The position numbers and the translations under genes are program-made. The notes below the pieces were generated by a model that was not told the DNA's origin, did no database searches, and was given only the letters and a program-made list of their open reading frames with translations. Below, in pieces: positions 9,166-17,120 of a stretch of 64,000 nucleotides of DNA (the first letter of the stretch is position 1; every line of letters begins with the position of its first letter). Location: the NCBI RefSeq assembly GCF_000214175.1, contig NC_015564.1:4588001-4652000 (forward strand), in the 5' to 3' direction. The DNA comes from Hoyosella subflava DQS3-9A1. Its GTDB lineage: Bacteria > Actinomycetota > Actinomycetes > Mycobacteriales > Mycobacteriaceae.

Positions 9166-9204
9166 CGTGGCCCCGGACCGACCCCCAGCTGGTCCGGGGC
9201 CACG
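9166..9204 (+). terminator. Strong GC-rich hairpin upstream of the ArsR gene
   Basis: A perfect 14-base-pair stem (9166-9179 with 9191-9204, core GTGGCCCCGGACC) around an 11-base loop. No U-tract follows, as is common for actinobacterial terminators. No gene ends here on the plus strand, so it either terminates a short unannotated transcript or is a leader structure of the ArsR message. Confidence 0.55.
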
Positions 9205-9271
9205 TCACTTCTGCCGCGTGGCACGGCGTGCGGAGCACCCGGGATGCCACGTGAAGCGGCACAATGTAACC

Positions 9272-9619
9272 ATGCCCGAGCCCATCGCTGAGGATCCGCT
9301 GCTTGAACGCGAAGCCCGCGCGTCGATCGACGCGGTCGAGGATCTCGACGGGTGGGCCCGCCGGTTCGACCTACTTTCTGATCCCAACCGGCTGCGCCTA
9401 CTGTTAGCGATCCATCGCGCACCTGGCATCACAGTCAACGGACTTGCCGCTGCCCTGGGGATGACCAACACCGCAGTTTCCCATGCGCTGCGCCTGCTTC
9501 GGCATCACGAATGGGTGAGCGTGCAGCGCGACGGGCGAAACATGAGGTACTTCCTGGATGATTCGGTCGTGCACACGATCTTGCACGGCATCGGCGGGAC
9601 ACATGCGTCTTTCGGATGA
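9272..9619 (+). CDS. ArsR/SmtB-family winged-helix regulator
   Basis: 115 residues from ATG 9272 (an in-frame GTG at 9251 is an alternative). A classic ArsR winged helix spans about residues 25-100: DPNRLRLLLAIHR, recognition helix region NTAVSHALRLLRHHEWV, wing VQRDGRNMRYFL. The family senses metals or other stresses as a dimer and represses. The C-terminal helix SVVHTILHGIGGTH has two histidines in the position of the alpha-5 metal site seen in NmtR/KmtR-type proteins, but no cysteines, so nickel, cobalt or zinc sensing is possible but unproven. It overlaps the next gene. Confidence 0.8.
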   Translation: MPEPIAEDPLLEREARASIDAVEDLDGWARRFDLLSDPNRLRLLLAIHRAPGITVNGLAAALGMTNTAVSHALRLLRHHEWVSVQRDGRNMRYFLDDSVVHTILHGIGGTHASFG

Positions 9620-10712
9620 GCTGCAGACCCTGAACCGCACGCTGCTGCAGCGTCAACTCCTCCTCGAACGCGCCGCATTATCGGCGGAGGAACTCGCCGT
9701 CCACCTCGTTGGATTGCAGGCGCAAGATTCGCTGCCCCCATATATCGGAATGTTCAGCCGCGTCACGAACTTTGACCCGCTGACCCTCTCCGGCGGGCTC
9801 GAGTCGCGCTCCCTGGTCCGGGCAACGCTGATGCGCGGCACCATTCACCTCGTCGTCGCTGAAGACGCGCTGCGCATGCGATCGATTTTCCAGCCCGAGT
9901 TCGAGAAGACCCTCGAGCGGCCCGGGTTCTTTTCTGGCGCGCTCTCCGGACTCGACACAGACGAGCTCCGCAAACATGGAGAAGCCGCGTTCGATGACGG
10001 GCCGCGAACAGCAGCGCAGGTTCGCGCTTCCGCGGAGGCCGCCTTCCCGGACCGCGACCCCCAAGCCGTTGCTCAGGCGTGGTATTACCAGGTGCCCGTG
10101 CTGCAGGTGCCACCGCGAGGAATGTGGCGTAAAGCCGGGCGGCCCATATGGTCCCGGATCGACTCATGGCTCGAACAGCCGTTGATCACCGACTATTCGC
10201 CTGCCGACCTTGTCGCACGTTACCTCGCGGCGTTCGGGCCAGCGTCAACGCAAGACATCGCCGTGTGGGCGCGGCTACCTGGAATCGCCGAGCTCGTTGA
10301 GCAGCTGGGCACGCGACTGCGCACGTACCAGACCGCGAGTGGCCAGACCCTGTACGACGTGGCTGACGCGGAACTAGCCGATCCAGAACTTGAGGCTCCA
10401 GTCCGATTCCTCGGCTGGTACGACAACGTCTTCCTCGGCCACAAAGACCGCTCCCGCATTGTGAGCACTGCGGTGACGGCCCAGATCTGGGAGCGCGAAT
10501 CCCGAAACATATCTCCGGTGCTCATCGATGGGTTCATCAAGGGCGGCTATCGCGTCACTACAGGGAAGACGCGAGAACCCGCAGAGATGCGCATCCGTCT
10601 CATCGATGTGCCTCGCAGTGCAGAGCCCGCCGTCGAAGCGGAGGCGGTCCGGCTCCTGAAGTTCCTTGAGCCCGACCGCAGCGCCCGTATCGAATTCGTC
10701 CAACAGCTATGA
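9603..10712 (+). CDS. AlkZ-like winged-helix DNA-binding protein (HTH_42 family)
   Basis: 369 residues from ATG 9603, overlapping the end of the ArsR gene by 17 bases in another frame. It matches the HTH_42 (COG3214) family, whose characterised members are DNA glycosylases that unhook interstrand crosslinks (AlkZ/YcaQ). The Q-x-Q catalytic signature of that family is visible as GLQAQD near residues 37-42, and the SRSLVRATLMRGTIHLV segment is conserved. It probably acts in repair of alkylated or crosslinked DNA. The overlap with the ArsR gene suggests co-expression. Confidence 0.75.
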   Translation: MRLSDELQTLNRTLLQRQLLLERAALSAEELAVHLVGLQAQDSLPPYIGMFSRVTNFDPLTLSGGLESRSLVRATLMRGTIHLVVAEDALRMRSIFQPEFEKTLERPGFFSGALSGLDTDELRKHGEAAFDDGPRTAAQVRASAEAAFPDRDPQAVAQAWYYQVPVLQVPPRGMWRKAGRPIWSRIDSWLEQPLITDYSPADLVARYLAAFGPASTQDIAVWARLPGIAELVEQLGTRLRTYQTASGQTLYDVADAELADPELEAPVRFLGWYDNVFLGHKDRSRIVSTAVTAQIWERESRNISPVLIDGFIKGGYRVTTGKTREPAEMRIRLIDVPRSAEPAVEAEAVRLLKFLEPDRSARIEFVQQL

Positions 10713-11087
10713 GGCGCTAGCTGCCATATCCCGCGACTCGGAAGCCTGCGCTACCGCACGCACGATCCGCGTGCTTTGCGTCGTCACAAGGACGAATGCC
10801 GTGGCGGGAACCGCCGCGAACGCGACAAGCGCGCTGAGTTCCGGCAAAACCGGCCATGATCCGGGAAGCAGCGACCCAGCATCGAACAGCACCGCCGCGA
10901 CGAAACCTGTCCCGCCCGCAACAATGAGCAGGAATGGCATGAGCCATAAGCTGCGCCAGCGCTCGTCGGTCGCCACCCCCCAGGTGGCCACGCTCGCGCA
11001 CAGCGCCAACACGCCGGCAGCCACCGTCAAGACCATCGGATCCGCCTGCGCCCACACATCCGTCACCACTTCAACACTGCTGATCAC
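10707..11087 (-). CDS. Small integral membrane protein, unknown function
   Basis: 126 residues with three or four predicted membrane helices (about 18-40, 47-68 and 82-104), and no conserved motif that I recognise. Its last codons overlap those of the convergent AlkZ-like gene by a few bases. It is divergent from the cyclase gene at 11289. It is accepted as a gene because of its hydrophobic pattern, codon usage in line with its neighbours and lack of a better frame on the other strand. Its role is unknown. Confidence 0.55.
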   Translation of the reverse strand: MISSVEVVTDVWAQADPMVLTVAAGVLALCASVATWGVATDERWRSLWLMPFLLIVAGGTGFVAAVLFDAGSLLPGSWPVLPELSALVAFAAVPATAFVLVTTQSTRIVRAVAQASESRDMAASAS

Positions 11088-11288
11088 AGTCCACCCCTGC
11101 CGAATGAGATTGTTTACCCAGGTAGAAGGTAATTTCTCGCTACGGCCGGAACATCGGGCCCACGTCTGATCTTGTTACGGTTCAGATACCACTCTGAGAT
11201 GACAATCACGTCGCTTTCGTCGTACCCGAGACTGATCTGGGGGAGTATCTGTAAGACATCACCGACGCGACCGCAGGGAACCTCTCAG

Positions 11289-12398
11289 ATGGCACCGAAC
11301 GACGACATCGCTAATGCGAATGCGCCCACCGAGCCGCTGTTCATCGTGCCGCGCCGGACGAAGAGCGGGATGGAACAGACCGAGCCTCGCCCGCTGATCA
11401 TGCGGCTCATTCAAACAGAAGTTGAGAAGAGCCTGCTCGGTGAAGCGCGCCGCTACACGCGGAACCAGGTTGCTGAGCGGGCGGGCGTCACACCCGAGTA
11501 TGCACGCACACTCTGGCGCGCACTCGGATTCGCGAGCCCCGAAAACGAGCAGGCCGTGTTGTTCACCGAAAGCGACATCGACGCTCTGAAAACCCTCACT
11601 AATCTGCAGTCGTCAGGGGTTCTCGACCGCGATCTCGCGGTCGGCCTGACCCGCGCTCTCGGCCAGACCTATTCGCGGACGGCGGAATGGCAAGTCCCAC
11701 TCCTGAACGAGCTCGTCCTCGAACTGGTGCGGGAACGCATGGAACTCAATCCACCGATCTCCCCCATCGAAATCCTCGACGACGCTGCGGAACTCGTCGA
11801 CGAATGGGTCCCGGTCGTCCACTCCCTGCAAACGTATGTGTGGCGGCGCCACTTAGCGGCGCGCGCGGCCCGTTACCTGGCAGGCCCTGGCGAGGACACG
11901 ACCAGCCAATCACTGGTGGTCGGTTTTGCTGACATGGTCGGCTTCACTGACCTGACACGCCTCAACAACGTCACTGGACTTGCCGAGTTGCTGGAATCGT
12001 TCGAATCGACCGTCACCTCAATCATCGCGAACCACAGCGGTTCCGTGATCAAAAATGTCGGTGACGAGATCATGTTCTCCGTGGAGCAGCCCGCAGCGGC
12101 AGCGCGCATCGCCCTCGAACTCCACGCGGCGACAGAGGACGACGAATCGCTGCCGCTCCTCCATGTCGGTCTCGCCTACGGTGAGGCGCTGGCACGGTAC
12201 GGAGATTTATACGGGACAGTCGTCAACACGGCGGCACGATTGACAAGCGCCGCCCGCGGCGGTGACACATTGATCGACGGGAACCTCGCGGAGATCCTCG
12301 GCAGCCATCCTGCGTTCTCGATCAAATCGGTGAAATCAACGCGGCTGCGGCGATTCATGAAATACAAGCCGCACGTCCTGCGGTGGGCGAAGCGGTAA
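11289..12398 (+). CDS. Class III adenylate cyclase with N-terminal regulatory domain (Rv2212-like)
   Basis: 369 residues from ATG 11289. The frame is open further upstream, but the conserved region begins here. The N-terminal half (about 30-200) is a helical domain including an HTH-like segment (TRNQVAERAGVTPEYARTLW), as in the Rv1264/Rv2212 cyclases, where this domain inhibits activity in a pH-dependent way. The C-terminal cyclase domain (about 210-360) has Asp in VGFADMVGFTDL, Lys/Asp in VIKNVGDEIMF, Asp in RYGDLYG and Asn/Arg in VVNTAARLTS, so it should be active. The role is cytosolic cAMP synthesis in response to pH or lipids, by analogy. Confidence 0.85.
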   Translation: MAPNDDIANANAPTEPLFIVPRRTKSGMEQTEPRPLIMRLIQTEVEKSLLGEARRYTRNQVAERAGVTPEYARTLWRALGFASPENEQAVLFTESDIDALKTLTNLQSSGVLDRDLAVGLTRALGQTYSRTAEWQVPLLNELVLELVRERMELNPPISPIEILDDAAELVDEWVPVVHSLQTYVWRRHLAARAARYLAGPGEDTTSQSLVVGFADMVGFTDLTRLNNVTGLAELLESFESTVTSIIANHSGSVIKNVGDEIMFSVEQPAAAARIALELHAATEDDESLPLLHVGLAYGEALARYGDLYGTVVNTAARLTSAARGGDTLIDGNLAEILGSHPAFSIKSVKSTRLRRFMKYKPHVLRWAKR

Positions 12399-12415
12399 AT
12401 GCCTTCCCTTCCCAG

Positions 12416-12484
12416 AATCCAGCTGCGGAGGTCACAAAAACCTGGGGTTTTCGGGTTGTTTTGGTGACGTCCGCAGATGGATTT
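12416..12484. repeat. Intergenic palindromic repeat, copy 1
   Basis: A long inverted repeat. The left arm begins AATCCAGCTGCGGAGGTCAC and the right arm ends CCGCAGATGGATT. About 18 of the first 20 positions pair, and the stem can extend through A/T-rich bases to about 25 pairs around a short loop. It lies between convergent genes and could act as a bidirectional terminator. A related copy is at 14734-14808. Confidence 0.75.
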
Positions 12485-12491
12485 GAGGGGT

Positions 12492-13643
12492 TTAAGCGCC
12501 ACCCCGCTTGACGAGCTGGGATGCGATGATGTTCCGGAGAATTTCGTTCGTGCCTTCACCAACGATCATCAGCGGCGCGTCGCGGAAGTAGCGTTCGGCG
12601 TCATACTCCGTCGAGTAACCATATCCGCCGTGGATGCGCACACCGTTGAGCGCGATCTCCATCGCGACCTCGGAGGCGAACAGTTTCGCCATCCCTGCCT
12701 CCATGTCGCAGCGTTCACCAGAGTCGTACCTCTCCGCGGCGTATCGCACGAGCTGGCGGGCGGCAGTCAATTTCGTCGCCATATCTGCCAGGTAATTTCC
12801 AATGGACTGATGCTTCCAGATCGGCTTGCCGAAGCTCTCGCGCTGCTGGGCATACGCGAGCGAATCCTCCAGCGCTGCAGCAGCGACGCCGAGGGCACGG
12901 CACGCGACCTGGATGCGGCCGGTTTCCAGCCCCTTCATCATTTGAGCGAAACCGTGGCCAGGCTCAGTGCCGAGGATCGAGGTGACGGGCACCCGGTAGT
13001 TGTCGAATGACAATTCGCATGACTCGACACCTTTGTAGCCCAGCTTGGGCAAGTCGCGGGAAACAGAAAGGCCATCGCCCTTCTCCGCCAGCACAATCGA
13101 AATACCCTCATGCTTCGGTTTCGCATGCGGATCGGTCTTGCATAGCAATACGACGAGTTGGGAATGGCGAGCGTTGCTGATCCACGTTTTCGCCCCGTTG
13201 ATGACGAGCTCGTCGCCGTCCGGCTTCGCTGTTGTCGTCATGCTCTGAAGGTCGGATCCACCACCGGGCTCTGTTAGCGCCATCGTCGCACGGATTTCAC
13301 CAGTGGCCATCTTCGGGAGATAGCGGTGCTTCTGTTCCTCGGTCCCGAATAGCGTCAGCAGTCTTGCGACGACTGTGTGGCCGCCCATCGCTCCCGCGAG
13401 ACTCATCCAGCCGCGAGAGATCTCTTCAGTGACCTGCGCATAACACGGCATCGATACGGGCGTGCCCCCGTACTCCTCCGGGATCGCGAGCCCGTAAATG
13501 CCGATCTGCTTCATCTGGCCGATCCACTTGGCGGGATATTCGTTCGCGTGCTCGACCTCACGAACAGTGGGTTTGACATCCCGGTCGATGAACTCACGCA
13601 CCATGCTGACGAGGTACGCCTCGTCCCGATTGAGGTCACTCAC
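12492..13643 (-). CDS. Acyl-CoA dehydrogenase
   Basis: 383 residues, full family length, GTG start. It is an FAD enzyme that makes the alpha-beta double bond in acyl-CoA, passing electrons to ETF. Visible are the N-terminal helical domain, the flavin motif MALTEPGGGSDLQSM (about 119-133), the WISNARHS segment, and the C-terminal region with the catalytic-base position in MIVGEGTNEILRN (Glu near residue 366). It is divergent from a MaoC-type hydratase gene, which would act on its enoyl-CoA product. Chain length or branching cannot be told from the sequence. Confidence 0.9.
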   Translation of the reverse strand: MSDLNRDEAYLVSMVREFIDRDVKPTVREVEHANEYPAKWIGQMKQIGIYGLAIPEEYGGTPVSMPCYAQVTEEISRGWMSLAGAMGGHTVVARLLTLFGTEEQKHRYLPKMATGEIRATMALTEPGGGSDLQSMTTTAKPDGDELVINGAKTWISNARHSQLVVLLCKTDPHAKPKHEGISIVLAEKGDGLSVSRDLPKLGYKGVESCELSFDNYRVPVTSILGTEPGHGFAQMMKGLETGRIQVACRALGVAAAALEDSLAYAQQRESFGKPIWKHQSIGNYLADMATKLTAARQLVRYAAERYDSGERCDMEAGMAKLFASEVAMEIALNGVRIHGGYGYSTEYDAERYFRDAPLMIVGEGTNEILRNIIASQLVKRGGA

Positions 13644-13710
13644 GTCTCATCCGCCTTCCACAATGGATATACGGTCATTGTCCCGAGCCATTCGCAAAGG
13701 CAGGAGAGAA

Positions 13711-14706
13711 ATGGTGAGTATTCACGTCGGCGGACCCTACTTCGACGAACTCTCGGTCGGCCAGATATTTGATGCCGCTCCCGCTGTGACGTTGACCAGC
13801 GGTCTTGCTGCCACACATCAGGCGATCCTGGGCACCCGCCTGCGTCTGCCTCTTGAGGATCATCTCAGTCAAGCGGTCACCGGCCGCTTGAGTACAGTGG
13901 CCAGCCCGTCTCTCGTCTGCGACATCGCAATTGGCCAGTCAACACTGGTGACCCACCGTGTTAAAGCGAATCTGTTCTATCGTGGCCTGCGCTTTTTCCG
14001 TTTCCCGCATATGGGCGACACCCTCCACACGCGCACTGAAGTCGTCGGGCTGCGTGAAAACCGGCCCAAGGATGGCCGCAAACCAACGGGCCTTGCCGCG
14101 CTTCGTATCACGTCGACCGACCAGGACGGCAACCTCGTGCTGGACTTCTACCGCTGCGCGATGCTGCCGCTAAGCGAAAACCCCTCTCCGGATCGGACGA
14201 TTCACGCGGACAACCTCAGTCAGATTGGATCGTCCGAGAACTCCGCTCCGATCCTCCCCGACTGGGACCTCGCCGTTTACCGCGCGAAGGTACCCGGCTC
14301 CCACTTCTCCCCAGCTGTGGCGGGCACAGTCTTTACGAGCAGCGGTGATGCAGTCACGAACGCACCCGAACTCGCACGGCTCACTCTCAACATCGCAGCG
14401 ACGCACCACGACGAACGAGTCGGTGCCAACGGACGCCTGGTTTATGGGGGGCACACCATTGGAATCGCGCTGGCACAAGCAACCCGAGCGCTGCCGAACA
14501 TAGTCACTGTCCTGGACTGGACGTCCTGCGACCATGTCGGGCCGGTACATGAGGGGGACACACTCACCAGCGAACTCCACGTCGAATCCGCAACTCCGGC
14601 CGAGAACGGCGGAGGCACTCTCCAGCTGCGGTCTCTCGTTTACTCACATACTTCGTCTGCGCCCGCACAGGTCCTCGATTGGCGCTTTTCTGCCCTTATG
14701 GCGTGA
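13711..14706 (+). CDS. Double-hotdog MaoC-like acyl-CoA dehydratase
   Basis: 331 residues from ATG 13711 with AGGAG six bases upstream; the frame upstream is open but lacks family sequence. Two MaoC-like hotdog domains are apparent, an N-terminal one (about 5-155) and a C-terminal one (about 185-330) with the conserved RLVYGGHTIGIALAQATRAL helix region. Proteins of this architecture hydrate enoyl- or mesaconyl-type CoA esters. The divergent acyl-CoA dehydrogenase 67 bases away is the likely partner. It ends just before the second copy of the intergenic palindromic repeat. Confidence 0.78.
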   Translation: MVSIHVGGPYFDELSVGQIFDAAPAVTLTSGLAATHQAILGTRLRLPLEDHLSQAVTGRLSTVASPSLVCDIAIGQSTLVTHRVKANLFYRGLRFFRFPHMGDTLHTRTEVVGLRENRPKDGRKPTGLAALRITSTDQDGNLVLDFYRCAMLPLSENPSPDRTIHADNLSQIGSSENSAPILPDWDLAVYRAKVPGSHFSPAVAGTVFTSSGDAVTNAPELARLTLNIAATHHDERVGANGRLVYGGHTIGIALAQATRALPNIVTVLDWTSCDHVGPVHEGDTLTSELHVESATPAENGGGTLQLRSLVYSHTSSAPAQVLDWRFSALMA

Positions 14707-14733
14707 AGCGCAAAGGGGCTGAGCATGCTCCCT

Positions 14734-14808
14734 TCGAATCCATCTGCGGGTGTCATCAAAACCACCCGTATTCGGTGAGTTATCGCGACCTCCGCAGATG
14801 GATTCGAA
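14734..14808. repeat. Intergenic palindromic repeat, copy 2
   Basis: Arms TTCGAATCCATCTGCGG and CCGCAGATGGATTCGAA pair perfectly over 17 bases, with weaker pairing further in. The outer arms match copy 1 (12416-12484). The two copies lie just outside both ends of the acyl-CoA dehydrogenase/MaoC gene pair. Confidence 0.75.
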
Positions 14809-14929
14809 AAGGTGGCTGACACGATTGAGCCTGGTTTTGATAGTGCCCCCTTTCACCCCTCTGCGGGCTTACCGTTGAGCTACGGGCACGATGGACCTCC
14901 CTGCCTTCCGAGCCGAACGGAGCAACCAG

Positions 14930-15391
14930 ATGAGCCGCCACATCCAGGTCACCTTCGACGCCCATGATCCGCGGGCGCTGTCCTCGTTCTGGCGTGACGT
15001 ACTCGGGTACGTTCACCCTGCACCTCCTGGGATTGACCTGCCTGAGAATGCCGATCCCCTATCTGCGTGGGACGACTTTCTCAAGCAGATCGGCGTACCA
15101 GAGGAGGAGCGCAACACCAGATCGGCAATCGAGGATCCAGACGGACACGGCCCCCGGTTATTTTTCCAGCAGGTGCCGGAGGACAAAGTCGTCAAGAATC
15201 GCGTTCACCTAGACGTCCGGACGGCTCCGGGACTGGAGGGAGAGGAGCGGATGGCGGCGCTGGAGGCAGAGTGCGAACGACTCGTCGCGCTGGGCGCGGC
15301 CCGGATACGACGCGACGAGCCTGCACCCCCGATGAACGCTGGCTTCATCGTCATGGCCGACCCGGAGGGGAATGAGTTCTGCCTGGACTGA
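14930..15391 (+). CDS. VOC-family (glyoxalase/bleomycin-resistance fold) protein
   Basis: 153 residues from ATG 14930, preceded by GGAG; an in-frame ATG at 14891 is less likely. It is a vicinal oxygen chelate fold of the glyoxalase-like type: HIQVTFDAHDPRALSSFWRD at the N-terminus, NRVHLDVRTA in the middle and FIVMADPEGNEFCLD at the end, which are the conserved metal-site regions. Members may be isomerases, dioxygenases or binding proteins, so the substrate is unknown. The gene is on its own, followed by a decayed region on the opposite strand. Confidence 0.75.
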   Translation: MSRHIQVTFDAHDPRALSSFWRDVLGYVHPAPPGIDLPENADPLSAWDDFLKQIGVPEEERNTRSAIEDPDGHGPRLFFQQVPEDKVVKNRVHLDVRTAPGLEGEERMAALEAECERLVALGAARIRRDEPAPPMNAGFIVMADPEGNEFCLD

Positions 15392-15414
15392 GGCAGGTAT
15401 ACCGCCTGGCTAGA

Positions 15415-15785
15415 TCACGAAGCGAGGTGCTTCGCGAAGAAGGTATTGAGCTTCTCCACCGCCTGGGCGACGTACTGCTCGACGTCATACAGGTCCACAT
15501 GGGTAGCGCCGTCGATCTCGAACAGCTCGGCGGTTTCCCCCGCAGCGGAGACCGCACCGTCACTGAAGCCTTCGTCTCAGCCTCGGTACCGGCGACCATC
15601 AGCAGCGGCCGCGGCGCGATCTTCCCGACGCCGGCGTACGCATCGAACTGATCAAGCTGGTCGACACTGCGCAACGCGAATTTGCCGATCGAGCGCGGGT
15701 GCTGTGCTCGCGGGGTCTTGTAGTAGTCGAAGAACTCCCGTACTGCCTTCGGTGTCGAATCGTCCACCGCTTCAGGCAGCACCGG
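15415..15785 (-). pseudogene. Alpha/beta hydrolase remnant, 5'-truncated and frameshifted
   Basis: Only the C-terminal part of an alpha/beta hydrolase is left. One frame gives TPRAQHPRSIGKFALRSVDQ followed by KIAPRPLLMVAGTEAETKA. Restoring one missing base at about 15565-15568 continues as FSDGAVSAAGETAELFEIDG, then ATHVDLYDVEQYVAQAVEKL, to a stop at 15415. The catalytic histidine region (ATHVDLYD) survives. The nucleophile half is missing, and homology stops near 15785, next to a palindromic stretch. This is a clear remnant rather than a working gene. Confidence 0.8.
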
Positions 15786-15821
15786 CTGGTGCAGGTGGCC
15801 GAAGAGGACGTGCCCCCTCGA

Positions 15822-15887
15822 TTTCCGCGGGATACTGCACATTTACGCAAGGAGATTCTTGAGGAAATGTGCGGTATCCCGAGGAAA
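15822..15887. repeat. Inverted repeat with 21-base arms in the decayed region
   Basis: The arms 15822-15842 (TTTCCGCGGGATACTGCACAT) and 15867-15887 pair at 19 of 21 positions around a 24-base loop. The right arm is followed by two degenerate direct copies of GAGGAAAYGYGCACCCGCC up to about 15920. It lies where the hydrolase homology breaks off, so it may be a remnant of a small mobile or palindromic element. Confidence 0.55.
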
Positions 15888-16029
15888 CGTGCACCCGCCG
15901 AGGAAATGCGCACCCGCCGATCGGTACACCGCGAATCTGGACGTGACAGCACACAGGAGTTTATGTCGCCCCGTTGGGAAGGTGCACCGGCCCGCCAACG
16001 ACCGCCGCCGACCCGCTGAAGGCGGCACG

Positions 16030-16120
16030 TACGTCGATACCCTGCGGGCGTATGTTGAATCCGACCTGAACGCGAAAGCCGCAGCCGAGCGTCTTTTCAT
16101 CCACAGCAACACCGCTTGGA
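16030..16120 (+). pseudogene. Fragment of a PucR/CdaR-type regulator (C-terminal HTH)
   Basis: About 30 residues (DTLRAYVESDLNAKAAAERL then FIHSNTA) match the C-terminal helix-turn-helix of PucR/CdaR-like regulators, where a tyrosine-rich RYRLARIEE-type sequence should follow. Here the similarity ends. The upstream frame shows no GGDEF-like or other regulator sequence. With the hydrolase remnant it marks a region of gene decay between 15.4 and 16.3 kb. Confidence 0.6.
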
Positions 16121-16276
16121 TCTTTGTGTCGCGGTGGAGTTGCTGCAGCACCAAACACGCTCGGGCACTGTGGCCAAACAACAATCAAGTTCGTCACGAG
16201 AGCCCTAACGATCCGCGCGGCACGGGGTACAGATTGACGGCCTGCTATCTACGTTCGCGTCCTGAAGGAGTACATC

Positions 16277-17116
16277 GTGTCGCTAGAAGGTAAAACCCTC
16301 ATCATGTCGGGCGGATCGCGCGGTATCGGCCTGGCGATCGCGCTGCGTGCAGCGCGAGATGGCGCGAACATTGCGATGCTCGCGAAGACCGATACCCCTA
16401 ACCCGAAACTTCCAGGTACGGTTTTCTCGGCGGCGAGCGAGATCGAAGCCGCGGGCGGGCAAGCCTTGCCGATCGTCGGGGATGTGCGAAGCGACGAATC
16501 TGTGGCAGCAGCGGTACACCGTACCGTCGACGAGTTCGGCGGCATCGACATCGTTGTGAACAATGCCTCTGCCATCGATCTGTCGACCACCGACGAGATT
16601 TCGATGAAGCGGTACGACTTGATGCAGGACATCAACTGCCGGGGCAGCTTCCTCCTGTCTAAGATGGCGCTCCCGCATCTTCAGGCGTCCGCGAAGGCTG
16701 GGCGCGGCCCGCATATCCTCACATTGTCTCCACCGCTCAACCTGAACCCGGCCTGGGCCGGTAAACACCTTGGATACACCATCGCGAAGTACGGAATGTC
16801 ACTCACCACGCTGGGTTTAGCGGAAGAACTGAAAGGTAATGGCATCTCGGTGAACTCGCTATGGCCGCGGACACTGATCGCCACGGCTGCCGTTCAGAAC
16901 GTGCTCGGTGGTGATACCTCGATAGCTGTGTCGCGTAAGCCTGAGATCATGGCTGACGCCGCATACCTGATCCTGAACACCGCGGAGACAGCGAACTTCT
17001 TCATCGATGACGCTGTCCTCGCGATGCACGGCACGACCGACTTCGAGCACTATCGCACGGCGCCCGGTGATGGCGAGCTGGAGCTTGACATCTTCCTTGA
17101 CCCTGCCGTGGGCTGA
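16277..17116 (+). CDS. SDR-family oxidoreductase (HSDL2/citronellol dehydrogenase-like)
   Basis: 279 residues, GTG start with AAGGAG upstream. Classical SDR features are the cofactor motif SGGSRGIGLAIALRAA (about 12-27), NNAS near residue 95, and catalytic Tyr/Lys in GYTIAKYGMS. The extended substrate loop and the PPLNLNPAW segment resemble the hydroxysteroid dehydrogenase-like 2 and citronellol dehydrogenase group, which act on lipid-derived or terpenoid alcohols. The next gene starts four bases after its stop, so the two form an operon with an enoyl-CoA hydratase-like protein. Confidence 0.85.
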   Translation: MSLEGKTLIMSGGSRGIGLAIALRAARDGANIAMLAKTDTPNPKLPGTVFSAASEIEAAGGQALPIVGDVRSDESVAAAVHRTVDEFGGIDIVVNNASAIDLSTTDEISMKRYDLMQDINCRGSFLLSKMALPHLQASAKAGRGPHILTLSPPLNLNPAWAGKHLGYTIAKYGMSLTTLGLAEELKGNGISVNSLWPRTLIATAAVQNVLGGDTSIAVSRKPEIMADAAYLILNTAETANFFIDDAVLAMHGTTDFEHYRTAPGDGELELDIFLDPAVG

Positions 17117-17120
17117 CCAA

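Noticed and set aside
15822-15925. CRISPR-like short repeats near the decayed hydrolase
   Set aside because: The repeats are few, degenerate and not separated by regular spacers; an inverted repeat explains most of the pattern.
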